Of a stretch of DNA of 6,834 bases, positions 6,157 through 6,834 are shown one piece after another. The stretch comes from an uncultured Lachnospiraceae bacterium (lineage in GTDB: Bacteria; Bacillota_A; Clostridia; Lachnospirales; Lachnospiraceae), in contig CAJUMT010000097.1 in assembly GCA_910587495.1 (NCBI GenBank), forward strand, positions 5,319-12,152, read 5' to 3'. The stretch's first letter is position 1, and each line of letters starts with the position of its first letter. Both the position numbers and the translations under genes were made by a program. The notes under the pieces are model-generated. The model searched no databases and was not told the origin of the DNA. It saw only the letters and a list, made by a program, of their open reading frames with translations.

Positions 6157-6834
6157 TGTCTGACTCCTCCTTGTTTAAATCTAAATGAATGGCCGGCGCG
6201 ATCTCGCGGATAAATTCCAGATAATCCAGCACTGCGCCTGAACGGATATTATATGTGAAAATGCTCTCGCCGTGGGCAGGGGCTTCTGCAATAGCCACTC
6301 CCGCGCGGATCTTTGTATCAAATACTTTTGAGCCGATCTGCTCCGCAAGCTGGTTGGCCATATCCAGAACATCCCGGGACAGAAGCGTACGCTTGTTGAA
6401 TCGGTTCAATAGGATTCCCAATACATTGAGATTCGGGTTGAAAGAGCTTCTTACGGATTCTATAGTCTCTTTTAACTGCGCAAGCCCCACCAGACTTAAT
6501 ATATCGGAAGCCATGGGGATGATCAGATGATCGGAGACAGAATAGGCATTGACAGTCAAAAGGTTCAAAGCCGGCGGTGTATCTATGATCACATAATCAT
6601 ACCGATCGACCACAGGCGCAATGGCATTTTTCAGAATATATTCCCGCCTGCCGGGAATATGTTCCAGACCATTGCTGCTCAGACTGATGTCGGAGACCAA
6701 AAGATCGCAGGTCTCGCCTTCCACAAGAGCTTCCTGGACCGGGACAGAGCCGTTCAGGACATCCAGGATTGTGTGTTGGCTCTCCCGGCCTCCACCAAGA
6801 CAAAACCCCAGATTGCCCTGGGGATCCAGGTCAA
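6149..6834 (-). CDS. ParA/Soj-family ATPase, N-terminus outside the window
   Basis: The visible 227 residues and stop TAA (6149-6151) cover most of a ParA-type ATPase of about 260 residues. The frame is open to the right edge. It starts with DLDPQGNLGFCLGGG, the conserved ParA switch I region that normally sits near residue 40, so roughly the first 35-40 residues including the Walker A KGGxGKT loop lie outside. The Walker B/switch II segment YVIIDTPPALNLLTVNA (visible residues about 80-96) and the C-terminal hallmark VFDTKIRAGVAIAEAPAHGESI followed by GAVLDYLEF are intact. Such ATPases dimerise on ATP binding, bind DNA non-specifically and position chromosomes, plasmids or protein clusters. 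A downstream ParB gene, usual in a chromosome partition pair, is absent: the partner position is taken by the overlapping ComFB-domain gene. This suggests an orphan or cargo-positioning ParA. GTG 6724 is not a plausible start because conserved motifs lie upstream of it. Confidence 0.92.
   Translation of the reverse strand, partial: DLDPQGNLGFCLGGGRESQHTILDVLNGSVPVQEALVEGETCDLLVSDISLSSNGLEHIPGRREYILKNAIAPVVDRYDYVIIDTPPALNLLTVNAYSVSDHLIIPMASDILSLVGLAQLKETIESVRSSFNPNLNVLGILLNRFNKRTLLSRDVLDMANQLAEQIGSKVFDTKIRAGVAIAEAPAHGESIFTYNIRSGAVLDYLEFIREIAPAIHLDLNKEESDNG
6165..6172 (-). promoter_or_regulatory. Strong Shine-Dalgarno of the ComFB-domain gene
   Basis: On the minus strand this reads AAGGAGGA, placed 8 bases before ATG 6156. 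It lies inside the last codons of the ParA gene (encoding NKEES) and fixes the start of the downstream gene. A strong site placed within an overlapping gene end suggests that the ComFB-type protein is made in good amount from the shared transcript. Confidence 0.85.

Noticed and set aside
5810..6163. A Cys/Ser/Gly-rich plus-strand open frame that looks like a repeat protein
   Set aside because: Its odd composition comes from reading the antisense of the Pro/Glu/Ala low-complexity linker. The minus-strand ComFB frame has a strong Shine-Dalgarno and a known domain.
6149..6724. A complete ATPase gene beginning at GTG 6724
   Set aside because: The frame stays open to the window edge, and the conserved DLDPQGN motif lies upstream of this GTG. 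The true start is outside.

Overview
The window looks like a piece of a Firmicutes genome, most likely a gut-type Clostridia/Lachnospiraceae bacterium. This is inferred from strong AGGAGG-type ribosome binding sites, tightly packed genes, and the combination of TPR-containing family 2 glycosyltransferases, CgeB/DUF3880-type glycosyltransferases and a ParA/ComFB-family pair. The first 32 bases are not genomic: they match the 3' part of the Illumina TruSeq read-2 adapter. Real sequence therefore starts at about base 33, and the left edge is probably a contig end.

Plus strand, 33-5397: four tightly spaced genes that read as one operon. (1) The last 39 codons of a protein whose tail resembles the end of the GT2-TPR part of the next gene. 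(2) An 860-residue protein that joins a GT2 glycosyltransferase, a TPR-like helical region and a complete CgeB/DUF3880-type GT-B glycosyltransferase. (3) A 574-residue protein with a C-terminal GT4 (GT-B) glycosyltransferase. (4) A 305-residue protein with a class I SAM-dependent methyltransferase-like core. Gaps between genes are 13, 3 and 1 bases. None of these proteins shows a signal peptide or membrane segment, so they should act in the cytoplasm. The set fits stepwise building and capping (methylation) of a glycan on a cytoplasmic acceptor. Flagellin is a plausible acceptor in this lineage, but no flagellin gene is visible here.

Minus strand, 6834-5452: a ParA-family ATPase that runs off the right edge (Walker A lies outside) overlaps by 8 bases a 234-residue protein with a C-terminal ComFB-type domain. 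That protein has a short basic N-terminus and a long acidic, proline-rich, probably disordered linker. The two are almost certainly translated together and may form a positioning or signalling pair.

The plus-strand operon and the minus-strand pair converge. A strong inverted repeat at 5403-5445, in the 54-base gap between them, is the likely shared bidirectional terminator. No tRNA, rRNA, CRISPR, insertion sequence or promoter could be supported.
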